This document shows positions 7,632-16,310 of a DNA stretch of 64,000 nucleotides, piece after piece (position 1 is the first letter of the stretch; each line of letters starts with the position of its first letter). Under the pieces are notes generated by a model, which was not told where the DNA came from, did no database searches, and was given only the letters and a program-made list of their open reading frames with translations. Position numbers and translations under genes: made by a program. Source of the DNA: Bacteroidales bacterium (GTDB lineage: Bacteria; Bacteroidota; Bacteroidia; Bacteroidales; WCHB1-69); contig JAFPXF010000019.1 of the NCBI GenBank assembly GCA_017394765.1, positions 1 through 64,000 on the forward strand, given 5' to 3'.

Positions 7632-9887
7632 TTAGTACACTACGGTAACCTTGCCGTTTTTCTCAAACACATTGCCATCGAAATCCTGGTAGGAGACACG
7701 ATAGACGTATGTGTCGCCGGTAGGCACAAGTCTGCCGTTCACGGTGCCGTCCCACCCGCGGTTCAGGTCGGTGGATTTGAACACCAACATGCCATACCGA
7801 TCGTAGATAAGCATCGTGTAAGAATCCTCCTTGACCTCCATTTGGACAGGAATGAAGATATCGTTCACGTTGTCGCCGTTCGGAGTGAAGCTGTTGGGCA
7901 GATAGAAGCGGGTCTTTTCGTGTACAATAATCGTTTTCTCGAAAGTATCATCGCAACCGGCCGTGGTGTCGGAAACATGGAGCGTAATGTCATACGTGCC
8001 GATTTCCGCGTAGGTATGGGACGGGGACGGAACAGTGCTCTCGGAAATATCGCCGAAATCCCAATGGCAGAGATTGTAGTATTGGGAGCAGTTGCTAAAA
8101 ACAATATTCTCGCCGACGAGATAAGACGGGGCTTCTGGAATCAGGGAGAAGCAGGCCACCGGATTGGGCAGCACGGGCACTTCGACGGTAAAGGACGACT
8201 CGCAGCCGACAGTGTCGGTCACGGTCAGGGAGTAGGTTTGGCCATGGATGTTGTCCAGGAACATGAACGTGGTATCACCTGACACACTGTCCACGGTCAA
8301 TGTCACGGATGGGTTCCAAGCACACACGAAGGGACGCGCCGCTTCTGTGACAACAATGTGCAGGAATCCGTCTCCGGCAGCTCCGCCGCAGTGTTCAGGT
8401 CCCTTGGCCAGGGTTTCGATCTTGGGGTTGGGCATCACATAGAGATGGACCACAGAGGTGCTGTCGCAATCCGCGGAATTGATCAGGCCACTCCGCACCA
8501 GCAGTGTATCGCGTGCCCGTGTCTGCACCGGCAGGGTGAAATCATAGCGGTTGTAGGAATCCCCCACGCAGATCGTGTCCGGAATCTCTCCCGAACTGGT
8601 GCGTGCACAATAAAAAGTAACTACAGTGTCCACCTCACAACCCATGCCGTACATGGAACTGGTGGAGGCAAAAAGACGGTAAGATATGCTATCCGACGTC
8701 ATGGCGACAGCTGGGAAAACAAATCTGTTGGTTGGTGTTCCCGGGATAATATAAGACCAGTCGGGATCCGACGACAATGTGTCAAAGAAGGTGTTTGGGA
8801 AAGCACTTGTCACAATCAGGGCAAGGGTATCCCCTTCACAAAATGTGGTACCTGGTGCAACGCTGAAGCTTGGTAATGGAGCCGGTCTGACAACAAGAGA
8901 ATCGGAAAAGACATCCTCAGGTGTTGCGACACTTGCAAATGTTTTGCGCAAGCGGTAACGTCCGCCATGGGCAGGGGTGATATTGGGTATTTCCAGCACA
9001 ACATTGTCCGAGGCGTCACGTGTACCCGGAAGAGTGCTTCCGTCCGGCAAAATCCACTGATAGTTCGGGTTATGATAGGGCAGCCACTCGTGATAGGTCA
9101 AAATGAGTGTCTGACCCTCGCACAATGCCTCCTCGGCACCACGCACCTGCACGAAAATATCGCCCGATGTGGCAGCTGTGCCGCCACTTTGCGTAAAAGT
9201 ATAGGAGCCTGGCTGACGACTATAGTTGCAGATCAGCAGCAGGAAAAAATCTCCCGGATTACCACAATCAGCCGGAACATAGCACCATTCTGTCGCATCC
9301 GCATAATAGCTGCAGTCCACCATCGGGATATTATGGCCCGTGTTGCCGTATGCCCAGTCCGGATGGCCAGTCGCGTCGGGATACGGCCACCCACCCAGAT
9401 TATTAGTGTGGTTGCCGCCGGAAGGTCTGTGGCTGCCCGGACCGCTGCCAAGACTTGACTGGCTGCCGTCTCCCGTGAAAAGATGGTAGTAGCAGTTATT
9501 GCTGTTGGTGTTATAACCATTGCTGCATAGGGTGCTCAAAAACTCACCCGGCTCGTCGTTCGGAGTCTTAAACGGACCCCAGCAGGCATAATCCACATCA
9601 CCTTGTGGTTGCTGGATATAGATCAGAATATCCCCCTGTGTACGTTTCTGGAAATAGTACCAGTTAGGGCCTGGTGTGGAGCCAAGGCATCCCGGACTTG
9701 CGCCACCGTCAACAAAAAAAGTGGCTGTACCCGTTGTGCTTGACGTATAAGTGATGCCAAATGGATTCGAGCCAGTGGTGAACGGGTGAATCGCGTTGGC
9801 ACCGCATGGCGAGCTTTGTCCTTTCACCATCACCGGGGCGGTCAGCAGCAACAAAAGGGTGATCAAGGCGGAAAAGATTTTTTTCAT
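7632..9887 (-). CDS. T9SS type-B cargo protein with PKD domain
   Basis: 751 residues. The start is the ATG at 9887 (MKKIFSALITLLLLLTAPVM...), which gives a clean signal peptide ending near VKGQ; an upstream in-frame start would place 12 polar residues before it. The N-terminal ~220 residues (rich in G, S, N and aromatics) resemble no domain I recognise. Ig-like or low-complexity segments follow, then a PKD domain (CHWDFGDISESTVPSPSHTY) and a C-terminal CHU_C sorting domain (LPNSFTPNGDNVND ... YDRYGMLVF ... RGWDGTVNG). It is probably exported by T9SS and surface-attached. Cargo function is unknown; adhesion is plausible. The region upstream of the start is AT-rich. Confidence 0.85.
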   Translation of the reverse strand: MKKIFSALITLLLLLTAPVMVKGQSSPCGANAIHPFTTGSNPFGITYTSSTTGTATFFVDGGASPGCLGSTPGPNWYYFQKRTQGDILIYIQQPQGDVDYACWGPFKTPNDEPGEFLSTLCSNGYNTNSNNCYYHLFTGDGSQSSLGSGPGSHRPSGGNHTNNLGGWPYPDATGHPDWAYGNTGHNIPMVDCSYYADATEWCYVPADCGNPGDFFLLLICNYSRQPGSYTFTQSGGTAATSGDIFVQVRGAEEALCEGQTLILTYHEWLPYHNPNYQWILPDGSTLPGTRDASDNVVLEIPNITPAHGGRYRLRKTFASVATPEDVFSDSLVVRPAPLPSFSVAPGTTFCEGDTLALIVTSAFPNTFFDTLSSDPDWSYIIPGTPTNRFVFPAVAMTSDSISYRLFASTSSMYGMGCEVDTVVTFYCARTSSGEIPDTICVGDSYNRYDFTLPVQTRARDTLLVRSGLINSADCDSTSVVHLYVMPNPKIETLAKGPEHCGGAAGDGFLHIVVTEAARPFVCAWNPSVTLTVDSVSGDTTFMFLDNIHGQTYSLTVTDTVGCESSFTVEVPVLPNPVACFSLIPEAPSYLVGENIVFSNCSQYYNLCHWDFGDISESTVPSPSHTYAEIGTYDITLHVSDTTAGCDDTFEKTIIVHEKTRFYLPNSFTPNGDNVNDIFIPVQMEVKEDSYTMLIYDRYGMLVFKSTDLNRGWDGTVNGRLVPTGDTYVYRVSYQDFDGNVFEKNGKVTVVY

Positions 9888-10014
9888 ATTGCTAAAATTT
9901 TCATTATCAACAAAATACAACAAATGAATTCAAATATTTTTCAGTTTAAAGACATATTCAAACTATAGCCAAACGATTTTCAAAAAAAAATGTTGCAGAT
10001 TTTATTTCGTTTTT

Positions 10015-10776
10015 TCAAATATTTTTTTCCTTGTGTATCACGCCGTTGAACTGGGCCGTGGGGGTCATGACGATTTCATTGAGACATACATGTTGCGGGC
10101 GGGAGAGCACAAACTCGACCACATCGGCGATATCCTGCGCCACGAGGGGGTCGTAGCCTTCATAGACCTTGTCGGCACGTGCGCTGTCGCCCTTGAAGCG
10201 CACAAGCGAGAAGTTGGTCTCGGCGGCACCCGGCGAGATTTGCGTGACCTTTATGTTATAGGGCAGAAAGTCGGTGCGCATAGCCTTGGTGAGGGCGAGC
10301 ACGGCGTGTTTGGTGGCGCAATAGACGTTGCCGCCATAATAGACCTCATGGGAGGCTGTAGAGCCGATATTGATGATATGCCCGCGCTTGCGCTCCACCA
10401 TGCCTGGCGAGATAAGGCGCGTCACATACAGCAATCCCTTGACGTTGGTGTCGATCATGCGCTCCCAATCCTCCAGAAGGCCATTCTGCACGGGGTTGAG
10501 CTCGACGGCCAGTCCGGCATTGTTGACGAGGACATCCACGTCGCGGAATTCCACCGGCATACTGTTGACAGCCTCCTCACAAGCCTTGGGGTCGCGCACA
10601 TCAAAGACCAGCGGGAGCACCTTCGTTTGCGTGGAAGCCTCGATTTCCTCAGCCACCTTGTGGAGCTTGTCGGCCGTGCGGCCTGTGATTACCATGTTGA
10701 CATTCTGTTTGGCAAGCGTGCGGGCAATGGCCTCGCCGAAGCCGCTCGTCGCACCAGTGATGAATATAACTTTCAT
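10015..10776 (-). CDS. SDR-family oxidoreductase, YdfG-like
   Basis: 253-residue classical short-chain dehydrogenase. TGATSGFG (7-14) binds the cofactor, TGR at 31-33 follows beta-2 as in NADP-preferring members, NNAG is at 85-88, and the catalytic set is Ser139, Tyr152 and Lys156 (YCATK). The closest family by motif pattern is YdfG (NADP-dependent 3-hydroxy acid / serine / malonic semialdehyde reductase), including the C-terminal NEIVMTPTAQ segment. The true substrate is inferred. It is a single gene, divergent from the glycogen operon, whose promoter lies in the 155-bp gap. Confidence 0.85.
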   Translation of the reverse strand: MKVIFITGATSGFGEAIARTLAKQNVNMVITGRTADKLHKVAEEIEASTQTKVLPLVFDVRDPKACEEAVNSMPVEFRDVDVLVNNAGLAVELNPVQNGLLEDWERMIDTNVKGLLYVTRLISPGMVERKRGHIINIGSTASHEVYYGGNVYCATKHAVLALTKAMRTDFLPYNIKVTQISPGAAETNFSLVRFKGDSARADKVYEGYDPLVAQDIADVVEFVLSRPQHVCLNEIVMTPTAQFNGVIHKEKNI

Positions 10777-10832
10777 AATTTCATTTTTTTAAATCAGGCC
10801 GCAAAAATAGACAAAAAAATGATATTATGCTC

Positions 10833-10861
10833 TTGACATATCTGAAAAAAAACTATTTTTG
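10833..10861 (+). promoter_or_regulatory. Promoter of the glycogen operon
   Basis: TTG (10833-10835, within TTGACA) is followed after 18 nt by the -7 box TATTTTTG at 10854-10861. This matches the Bacteroidota -33/-7 arrangement and lies ~70 nt before the ATG at 10932. Confidence 0.65.
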
Positions 10862-10931
10862 CAAGTTTAAACAGAAGGGGCGTTTTGTGCATTGCAATCA
10901 AGCCTCAGCCTATTATGAAATCGTTATAACT

Positions 10932-12875
10932 ATGAGCTATATAGAATTTGACAAAAACGCATTGGTGAACCTGAATTTCACGAAAAACAAGGAGATTCTC
11001 CGATGCAGTCGCACGGGCACTTTTGCCACGACCACATTGGCGGGTTTGAACACCCGCAAATATCACGGACTTTTCATTGTACCGCAAGACAACTTCGGCG
11101 GAGAGCGCCATGTGCTTGTCTCCAACCTGAACGAGACCATTGTCATCAACGACATGGATTTCCACGTCAGCGTTCACCAGTACAAAGGCGGCGCCATCAA
11201 CCCGAAAGGCAACAAGTATTTGCAGCATTTCACTGCCGACAACATTCCCCTCTACCAATACCGTGTGGGCAAGTTCAACTTCACCAAGGAGTTTCTGTTG
11301 CTCAACGACGCTGACCGGATGATCATCAAATACACCATTCTTGACGATTACGAGTCAGCGGCCTTCCAATTCGAGCCCATGCTGGCGTTCCGCAACATGC
11401 ATGCCCTGACCCATCGCAACGACGCGGCCAACAGTCAGCCTCATCCTGTCGAGCACGGGGTGGGCTTCCGTCTCTACGACGGCTACACGCCCGTCTATAT
11501 CCAGTGTTCCGAGGAGATCACCTACCAACACGACCCTCACTGGCACGAGGGGGTGGAATATGAGGAAGAGCTCAACCGCGGTTATGAGGGGCACGAGGAC
11601 CTGCTGGTGCCGGGCCGCATCACGGCGAAGGTAGCCAACAAGGAGCTTTACATCACCCTGGGCACCGAGCCTATGGACCCCGCCGAGATCGCCAAGCTGT
11701 ACAAGGCCGAGAGCAAGCGCCACACAGCCCGTTCCTCTTTCTTCAACTGCCTGCAAAACGCCGCCGAACAGTTCATCGTGCAGCGCAACGGCAAGACCTT
11801 CGTCATCGCCGGCTATCCGTGGTTCGGTCGTTGGGGGCGCGACACCTTCATCGCCCTGCCAGGCCTCACGCTCGCCTTGGGTCGCCACCAGCTCTGCAAG
11901 GAGATCCTGGATGACATGATCGCCGACATGCACGACGGTCTCTTCCCCAACATCGGCATGGGCGACAACGCCGCCTACAATTCTGTCGATGCGCCCCTTT
12001 GGTTCTTCCGCGCCCTGCAGCTCTATTCGGAAAAAACCCGCGCCAAGCGCAAGATATGGGAAGAATACGGGAATGTGATGCGCAACATCCTTGACGCCTA
12101 CCGTCACGGCACGCTCAACCACATCCGCCGCCTTGACAACGGGCTGATCTATTCCGGCGGCCCCGGTCTGGCCCTGACCTGGATGGACGCCGTCGTGGAC
12201 GGCCGCCCTGTCACCCCCCGCACTGGCTGCCAAGTTGAAATCAACGCCCTTTGGTACAACGCCGTCAAGTTCTGTTTAGACCTTGCCCGCGTGGCCAAGG
12301 ACACTGCCTTCACCGACGAATGGGAACCGCTCATCCACGATTTCCCCACCGTTTTCAAGGAGACCTTCTGGTCCAAGGAGCTGGGGTATCTGGCCGACTA
12401 TGTGGACGGCGACTACAAGAATTTCCAGGTGCGCCCCAACATGATGATTGCAGCCTCCCTGCCCTTCTCGCCCATCAGCGAGAAGATCCGCCAGCTCATC
12501 CTGAAGCGCACTTGCGAGGAACTGCTTACCGAGAAGGGTATCCGCACGCTCTCGCCCGACGATCCCGACTACAAGGGCCACTATCACGGCAACCAGGCCG
12601 AGCGCGACAAAGCCTACCACCAGGGCACATGCTGGCCCTGGCTGCTCTACCCCTTCACCGACGGCATGCTTGCCGTCTATCAAGAGCAAGCCATCCCCGT
12701 TCTGCGCAAGCAGCTCTACAACTTCGACAGCTGCATGACCTCGTACGGCGTCTCTACCGTGGCCGAGATCACCGACGGCGATCCTCCTTACAAACCCAAC
12801 GGATGCATCTCCCAAGCATGGAGTGTTGCAGCACTGTTATATATGAAATGGAGAATTGAATCCTTCGCCAAATAG
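10932..12875 (+). CDS. Glycogen debranching enzyme (amylo-alpha-1,6-glucosidase type)
   Basis: 647 residues. An N-terminal GDE_N-type domain (R-x-x-T-x-TLAGLNTRKYHGLF) is followed by an (alpha/alpha)6 C-terminal domain with AGYPWFGRWGRDTFIALPGL, DAPLWFFRAL, YSGGPGLALTWMDA and KAYHQGTCWPWL, as in bacterial GDE/GH133 proteins. It would remove alpha-1,6 branches of glycogen in the cytoplasm. ATG 10932 (MSYIEFDKNALVNL) was chosen because the conserved region begins there and the promoter lies inside the longer open frame. It is the first gene of a three-gene operon with a GT4 and a GH57, a set often seen together in Bacteroidales. Confidence 0.88.
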   Translation: MSYIEFDKNALVNLNFTKNKEILRCSRTGTFATTTLAGLNTRKYHGLFIVPQDNFGGERHVLVSNLNETIVINDMDFHVSVHQYKGGAINPKGNKYLQHFTADNIPLYQYRVGKFNFTKEFLLLNDADRMIIKYTILDDYESAAFQFEPMLAFRNMHALTHRNDAANSQPHPVEHGVGFRLYDGYTPVYIQCSEEITYQHDPHWHEGVEYEEELNRGYEGHEDLLVPGRITAKVANKELYITLGTEPMDPAEIAKLYKAESKRHTARSSFFNCLQNAAEQFIVQRNGKTFVIAGYPWFGRWGRDTFIALPGLTLALGRHQLCKEILDDMIADMHDGLFPNIGMGDNAAYNSVDAPLWFFRALQLYSEKTRAKRKIWEEYGNVMRNILDAYRHGTLNHIRRLDNGLIYSGGPGLALTWMDAVVDGRPVTPRTGCQVEINALWYNAVKFCLDLARVAKDTAFTDEWEPLIHDFPTVFKETFWSKELGYLADYVDGDYKNFQVRPNMMIAASLPFSPISEKIRQLILKRTCEELLTEKGIRTLSPDDPDYKGHYHGNQAERDKAYHQGTCWPWLLYPFTDGMLAVYQEQAIPVLRKQLYNFDSCMTSYGVSTVAEITDGDPPYKPNGCISQAWSVAALLYMKWRIESFAK

Positions 12876-12927
12876 CGGACAGTTCATCCAAATTTGAATT
12901 ATGTTTTTTGAATTTTGATTTTTAAAT

Positions 12928-14217
12928 ATGAAAGTATTGATGTTCGGGTGGGAGTTCCCACCACATATCTCGGGAGGCTTGGGAACGGCCTGTTACGGTC
13001 TGACCAAGGGACTCGCCCTCAACGGGGTGGATGTCACCTTCGTGATGCCTCATGCCTCGGGTGATGAAGACGAGCGTTATGTCAAGATCCGCAACGCCTC
13101 CGACGTGGAAATCGACACCAGCAGCGTCACTTATCGCGAGCATATTTTCCCTGGCGTGAGCTATATCCAAGTCAACTCGCGGCTGGTGCCCTATGTGGGG
13201 CTGGAAGGTTACTACAACGTCATCGACCAGATGAACAGCGGCACGTTGGAGCAGGAGTTCACGGGCGCGCGGCGCAAGCACACCTTCTCTTCCGGCTACG
13301 GCAAGAACCTGATGCAGGAGGTCAACCTCTACGCGCAAGTCGCCGCCGATATCGCCAAGAGCGAGGAGTTCGACCTCATCCATGCCCATGACTGGCTCAC
13401 CTACCGCGCCGGCATAGCCGCCAAGAGAGTCAGCGGCAAGCCCCTGGTGGTCCACATCCATGCCACCGAGTACGACCGCTCGGGCGAGCACAACCGCAAC
13501 GACATCGTCTATGGGATGGAGCGCGAGGGCATGATGGCCGCCGATGCCGTCTGCGCCGTCAGTGACCTGACCCGCAACATCGTCATCAGCAAATACGGCA
13601 TCCCCGCCCATAAAGTCTTCACCCTCCACAACGCTGTCGTGCCCACCGACAAGAAGGTGGAGCGCGAGAAGAACGTTGACGAGAAGATTGTCACCTTCCT
13701 CGGGCGCGTCACCTTCCAGAAAGGCCCCGACTATTTCGTGGAGACAGCCAAGAGGGTGCTCGACAAGGACCCGAACGTGCGCTTCGTGCTGGCCGGCGAC
13801 GGCGACATGATGCAGCACGTCATCGAGCGCGTGGCCGAGCTGGGCATCTCCGACCGTTTCCACTTCACGGGCTTCTTGCGCGGCGCCGACATCGACAAGA
13901 TGTTCGGCATGAGCGATGTCTATGTGATGCCCTCCATTTCGGAGCCTTTCGGCATCTCCCCGCTGGAGGCCATGCGCGCCAAGGTGCCCGTGGTCATCTC
14001 CAAGCAATCCGGCGTTGCCGAGGTGCTCCAACATGCCATCAAGGTCGATTTTTGGGACATCGACGCCACCGCCGACGCCATCTACGGCCTGCTGCACTAC
14101 CCTGCCCTCTCCAAACTCTTCGCCGACAAGGGCGAGGAAGAGGTCAACAACCTCAAATGGGAAAACGTAGCCAAGAAACTCAAAGTCATTTATGAAAAAA
14201 CGCTCCACTATGAATAG
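12928..14217 (+). CDS. GT4-family glycosyltransferase, probable glycogen synthase
   Basis: 429 residues, GT-B fold. The opening FGWEFPPHISGGLGTACYGLTKGL is the starch/glycogen-synthase-like (K/E)xGG loop. It continues with LIHAHDWLTYRAG and VVHIHATEYDRSG; the C-terminal half has FLGRVTFQKGPDYFVE, LAGDGDMM and the donor-site PSISEPFGISPLEAM. In Bacteroidales this protein sits between a debranching enzyme and a GH57 and is taken to elongate glycogen; no separate glgA is visible here. The sugar-nucleotide donor is not determined. Its last codons overlap the start of the GH57 gene, so translation is probably coupled. Confidence 0.82.
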   Translation: MKVLMFGWEFPPHISGGLGTACYGLTKGLALNGVDVTFVMPHASGDEDERYVKIRNASDVEIDTSSVTYREHIFPGVSYIQVNSRLVPYVGLEGYYNVIDQMNSGTLEQEFTGARRKHTFSSGYGKNLMQEVNLYAQVAADIAKSEEFDLIHAHDWLTYRAGIAAKRVSGKPLVVHIHATEYDRSGEHNRNDIVYGMEREGMMAADAVCAVSDLTRNIVISKYGIPAHKVFTLHNAVVPTDKKVEREKNVDEKIVTFLGRVTFQKGPDYFVETAKRVLDKDPNVRFVLAGDGDMMQHVIERVAELGISDRFHFTGFLRGADIDKMFGMSDVYVMPSISEPFGISPLEAMRAKVPVVISKQSGVAEVLQHAIKVDFWDIDATADAIYGLLHYPALSKLFADKGEEEVNNLKWENVAKKLKVIYEKTLHYE

Positions 14218-15400
14218 AATATGCTTCCATTTCCAGATCAGCCAACCTTTCCGGTTGCGCACCTATCGTTTTTTTGACATCAACCAAAACCACGATTATT
14301 TCGACGACTACCAGAACCACTACTTGGCGCAGCGTCTTGCAGAAAGATGCTATCTTCCCGCCAACAAGATGATGCTGGAACTCATTCGCAAACATCCGAA
14401 GAGTTTCAAGCTCAGTTTCAGCATCGCGGGGAGCTCCATCATGCTCTTCAAGAACTACTGCCCCGAGGTGATCGAGAGCTTCAAGGAGCTCATTGCCACA
14501 GGGTGCGTCGAAATCACGGGCAACACATTCACCCACAGCATCGCCTCCTTGCATGGCAAAGACGCTTTCATGGAGCAGGTTCACCTGCAGGAGAAGCTGC
14601 TGAAGGAGACCTTTGGCGTCAAGCCCGTCTCTTTCTGCAACACCGAGGTCATCTACTCCGACGAGATCGGCGAGTGGCTTGGCGAGGCCGGCTACGAAGT
14701 CGTCCTCACGGAGGGCGCACGGCACATCCTCGGCTGGAAGAGCCCGCAATACCTCTATTGCAACCCCTACCAGACCGACGTGCGACTGCTGCTGCGCTCC
14801 TACCGTCTTTGCGACGATGTGACCCTGCGGTTCAACGACCACAGCTGGGATCAGTATCCCTTGACCGCCGAGAAGTACATCAAATTCCTTGACAGCACCA
14901 ACACCAGCGGCGATGCCCCCTTCATCAACCTTTATTGGGACTATGAAACCATCGGCGAGCATTACACCGCCGACACCGGCATATTCGACTTTTTCCGCAA
15001 CCTCATCGACCAGCTCTCCGCCAACCCGAACTACAGCTTCATCACGCCCAAGGAGGTGCTCAAGATGGATGCCAGCCCCGCCACCATGCACGCACCGTGG
15101 CCCATCTCATGCTCCGGTGAAGAAAAGGACACCAACGAGTGGGTCGGCAACGTGCTCCAGCAAGAGGCTTTCAACCAGCTCTTCAAGCTCGAGCCGCTGT
15201 ACAAGAAGTCCAAGAACAAAGAAGCCAAGCTCAGCTGGCTCCGATTACAAGGTGCCGATCACTTCAACTTCATGAGTTCCAAATGGTTCGGACACCGCTT
15301 CGTCAAACGTAATTTTGAAGTCTATCCATCCCCGTATCAAGCATTCATCAATTACATGAATGTTCTGAACGATATCAAGATACAATTGGAAAAGAAATAA
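14210..15400 (+). CDS. GH57-family alpha-amylase-like glycoside hydrolase
   Basis: 396 residues if started at ATG 14210 (MNRICFHFQISQPFRLRTY), the conserved family opening; the ATG at 14192 would add six. GH57 landmarks: SFSIAGS, GNTFTHS, the nucleophile region FCNTEVIY with Glu146, HSWDQYP, and NLYWDYETIGEHY with Asp244 as a candidate acid/base. It is likely to act on alpha-1,4-glucan in the cytoplasm, with the two upstream genes. The start lies within the GT4 stop region (ATG at 14210, stop ends at 14217). A strong terminator follows. Confidence 0.88.
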   Translation: MNRICFHFQISQPFRLRTYRFFDINQNHDYFDDYQNHYLAQRLAERCYLPANKMMLELIRKHPKSFKLSFSIAGSSIMLFKNYCPEVIESFKELIATGCVEITGNTFTHSIASLHGKDAFMEQVHLQEKLLKETFGVKPVSFCNTEVIYSDEIGEWLGEAGYEVVLTEGARHILGWKSPQYLYCNPYQTDVRLLLRSYRLCDDVTLRFNDHSWDQYPLTAEKYIKFLDSTNTSGDAPFINLYWDYETIGEHYTADTGIFDFFRNLIDQLSANPNYSFITPKEVLKMDASPATMHAPWPISCSGEEKDTNEWVGNVLQQEAFNQLFKLEPLYKKSKNKEAKLSWLRLQGADHFNFMSSKWFGHRFVKRNFEVYPSPYQAFINYMNVLNDIKIQLEKK

Positions 15401-15405
15401 TGCCA

Positions 15406-15442
15406 TAAAAAGTCGCCGCCCTGCACGGCGGCTTTTTTTTTT
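15406..15442 (+). terminator. Rho-independent terminator of the glycogen operon
   Basis: GCCGCC (15415-15420), loop CTGCAC, GGCGGC (15427-15432), then ten T residues. It begins just after the GH57 stop. Confidence 0.9.
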
Positions 15443-15449
15443 ACTTTTG
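15442..15449 (+). promoter_or_regulatory. -7 box upstream of mtgA
   Basis: TACTTTTG, a TAnnTTTG match directly after the terminator T-tract and 64 nt before the mtgA start. Confidence 0.55.
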
Positions 15450-15512
15450 CCGCGCCTTTATAAAGACGACAAATTACGACAACATTTTGATTAACAGTAA
15501 GATTTAAAAAGC

Positions 15513-16280
15513 ATGGCAAAAAAGGGAAGCACGAAAAAACGCGGTTTTTGGAAAACAGTCGGACAAATTTTGTTGATATGCTTTTTGTTGAGCATACTCT
15601 TCCCCCTCCTGTACCGATGGGTCAACCCGCCTGTGACACCGCTCATGGTTATCCGTAAAGTGCAGCATGGTTACAGCATTGAAAAGAAATGGAAACCCAT
15701 AGAGGAGATTTCACCCTACATGGTGCGCGCAGCCATTGCCTCGGAGGACAACTATTTCCTGGGGCACAACGGTTTTGATGTCATCGCATTGGATCAGGTG
15801 CTGAAGGAGCGCAAAAGCGGCACACGCAAGCGCGGCGGAAGCACCATTTCCCAGCAAACGGCCAAGAATGTGTTCTGCTGGCCCCGCAGTTCCTGGATTC
15901 GCAAAGGTGTAGAAACATACTACACGTTCCTTATTGAGTTATTTTGGTCCAAAGAGCGCATCATGGAGGTCTATCTGAACGTCATCGAAATGGGTCCCGG
16001 CATTTACGGTGCCGAGGCGGCCGCGCAACACTATTTCCACTGCAGCGCCAAGCACTTGAGCGCCCATCAAGCCGCCTTGATCACGGCGTGCTACCCGGCT
16101 CCGCTCAAACGCAACCCTGCCCGCCCGTCAGGACACCTGTCGCACAATGCCTCCGTCATACAAGGGCGCATGGCCCGGTATGGGAACCCTCGATTCGACA
16201 AGGATTACATCCAAGGATGCCACGAACGCTACCTCAAAGCCGTGGCCAAGATGAAAGAGAGAAAGAAAAAGAAAAAATAA
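15513..16280 (+). CDS. mtgA: Monofunctional biosynthetic peptidoglycan transglycosylase
   Basis: 255 residues, GT51 family, which polymerises lipid II into glycan strands. A basic N-terminus is followed by one membrane segment (~12-35). GT51 motifs: AAIASEDNYFLGHNGFD with catalytic Glu78, GGSTISQQTAKN, and KERIMEVYLN with the second catalytic Glu, then GPGIYGAEAAA. No transpeptidase domain follows, which makes it MtgA rather than a class A PBP. The C-terminus is a lysine-rich tail. Its own promoter is at 15442-15449. Confidence 0.93.
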   Translation: MAKKGSTKKRGFWKTVGQILLICFLLSILFPLLYRWVNPPVTPLMVIRKVQHGYSIEKKWKPIEEISPYMVRAAIASEDNYFLGHNGFDVIALDQVLKERKSGTRKRGGSTISQQTAKNVFCWPRSSWIRKGVETYYTFLIELFWSKERIMEVYLNVIEMGPGIYGAEAAAQHYFHCSAKHLSAHQAALITACYPAPLKRNPARPSGHLSHNASVIQGRMARYGNPRFDKDYIQGCHERYLKAVAKMKERKKKKK

Positions 16281-16310
16281 CCAAGCCCGCAGACAAAGCA
16301 ATCCAGCCGT

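Noticed and set aside
12922..14262. Open frame of 446 codons on the minus strand, opposite the GT4 gene
   Set aside because: It mirrors a gene with clear GT-B motifs; the translation is rich in His, Val, Gly and Asp runs typical of antisense frames in GC-rich genes and shows no domain.
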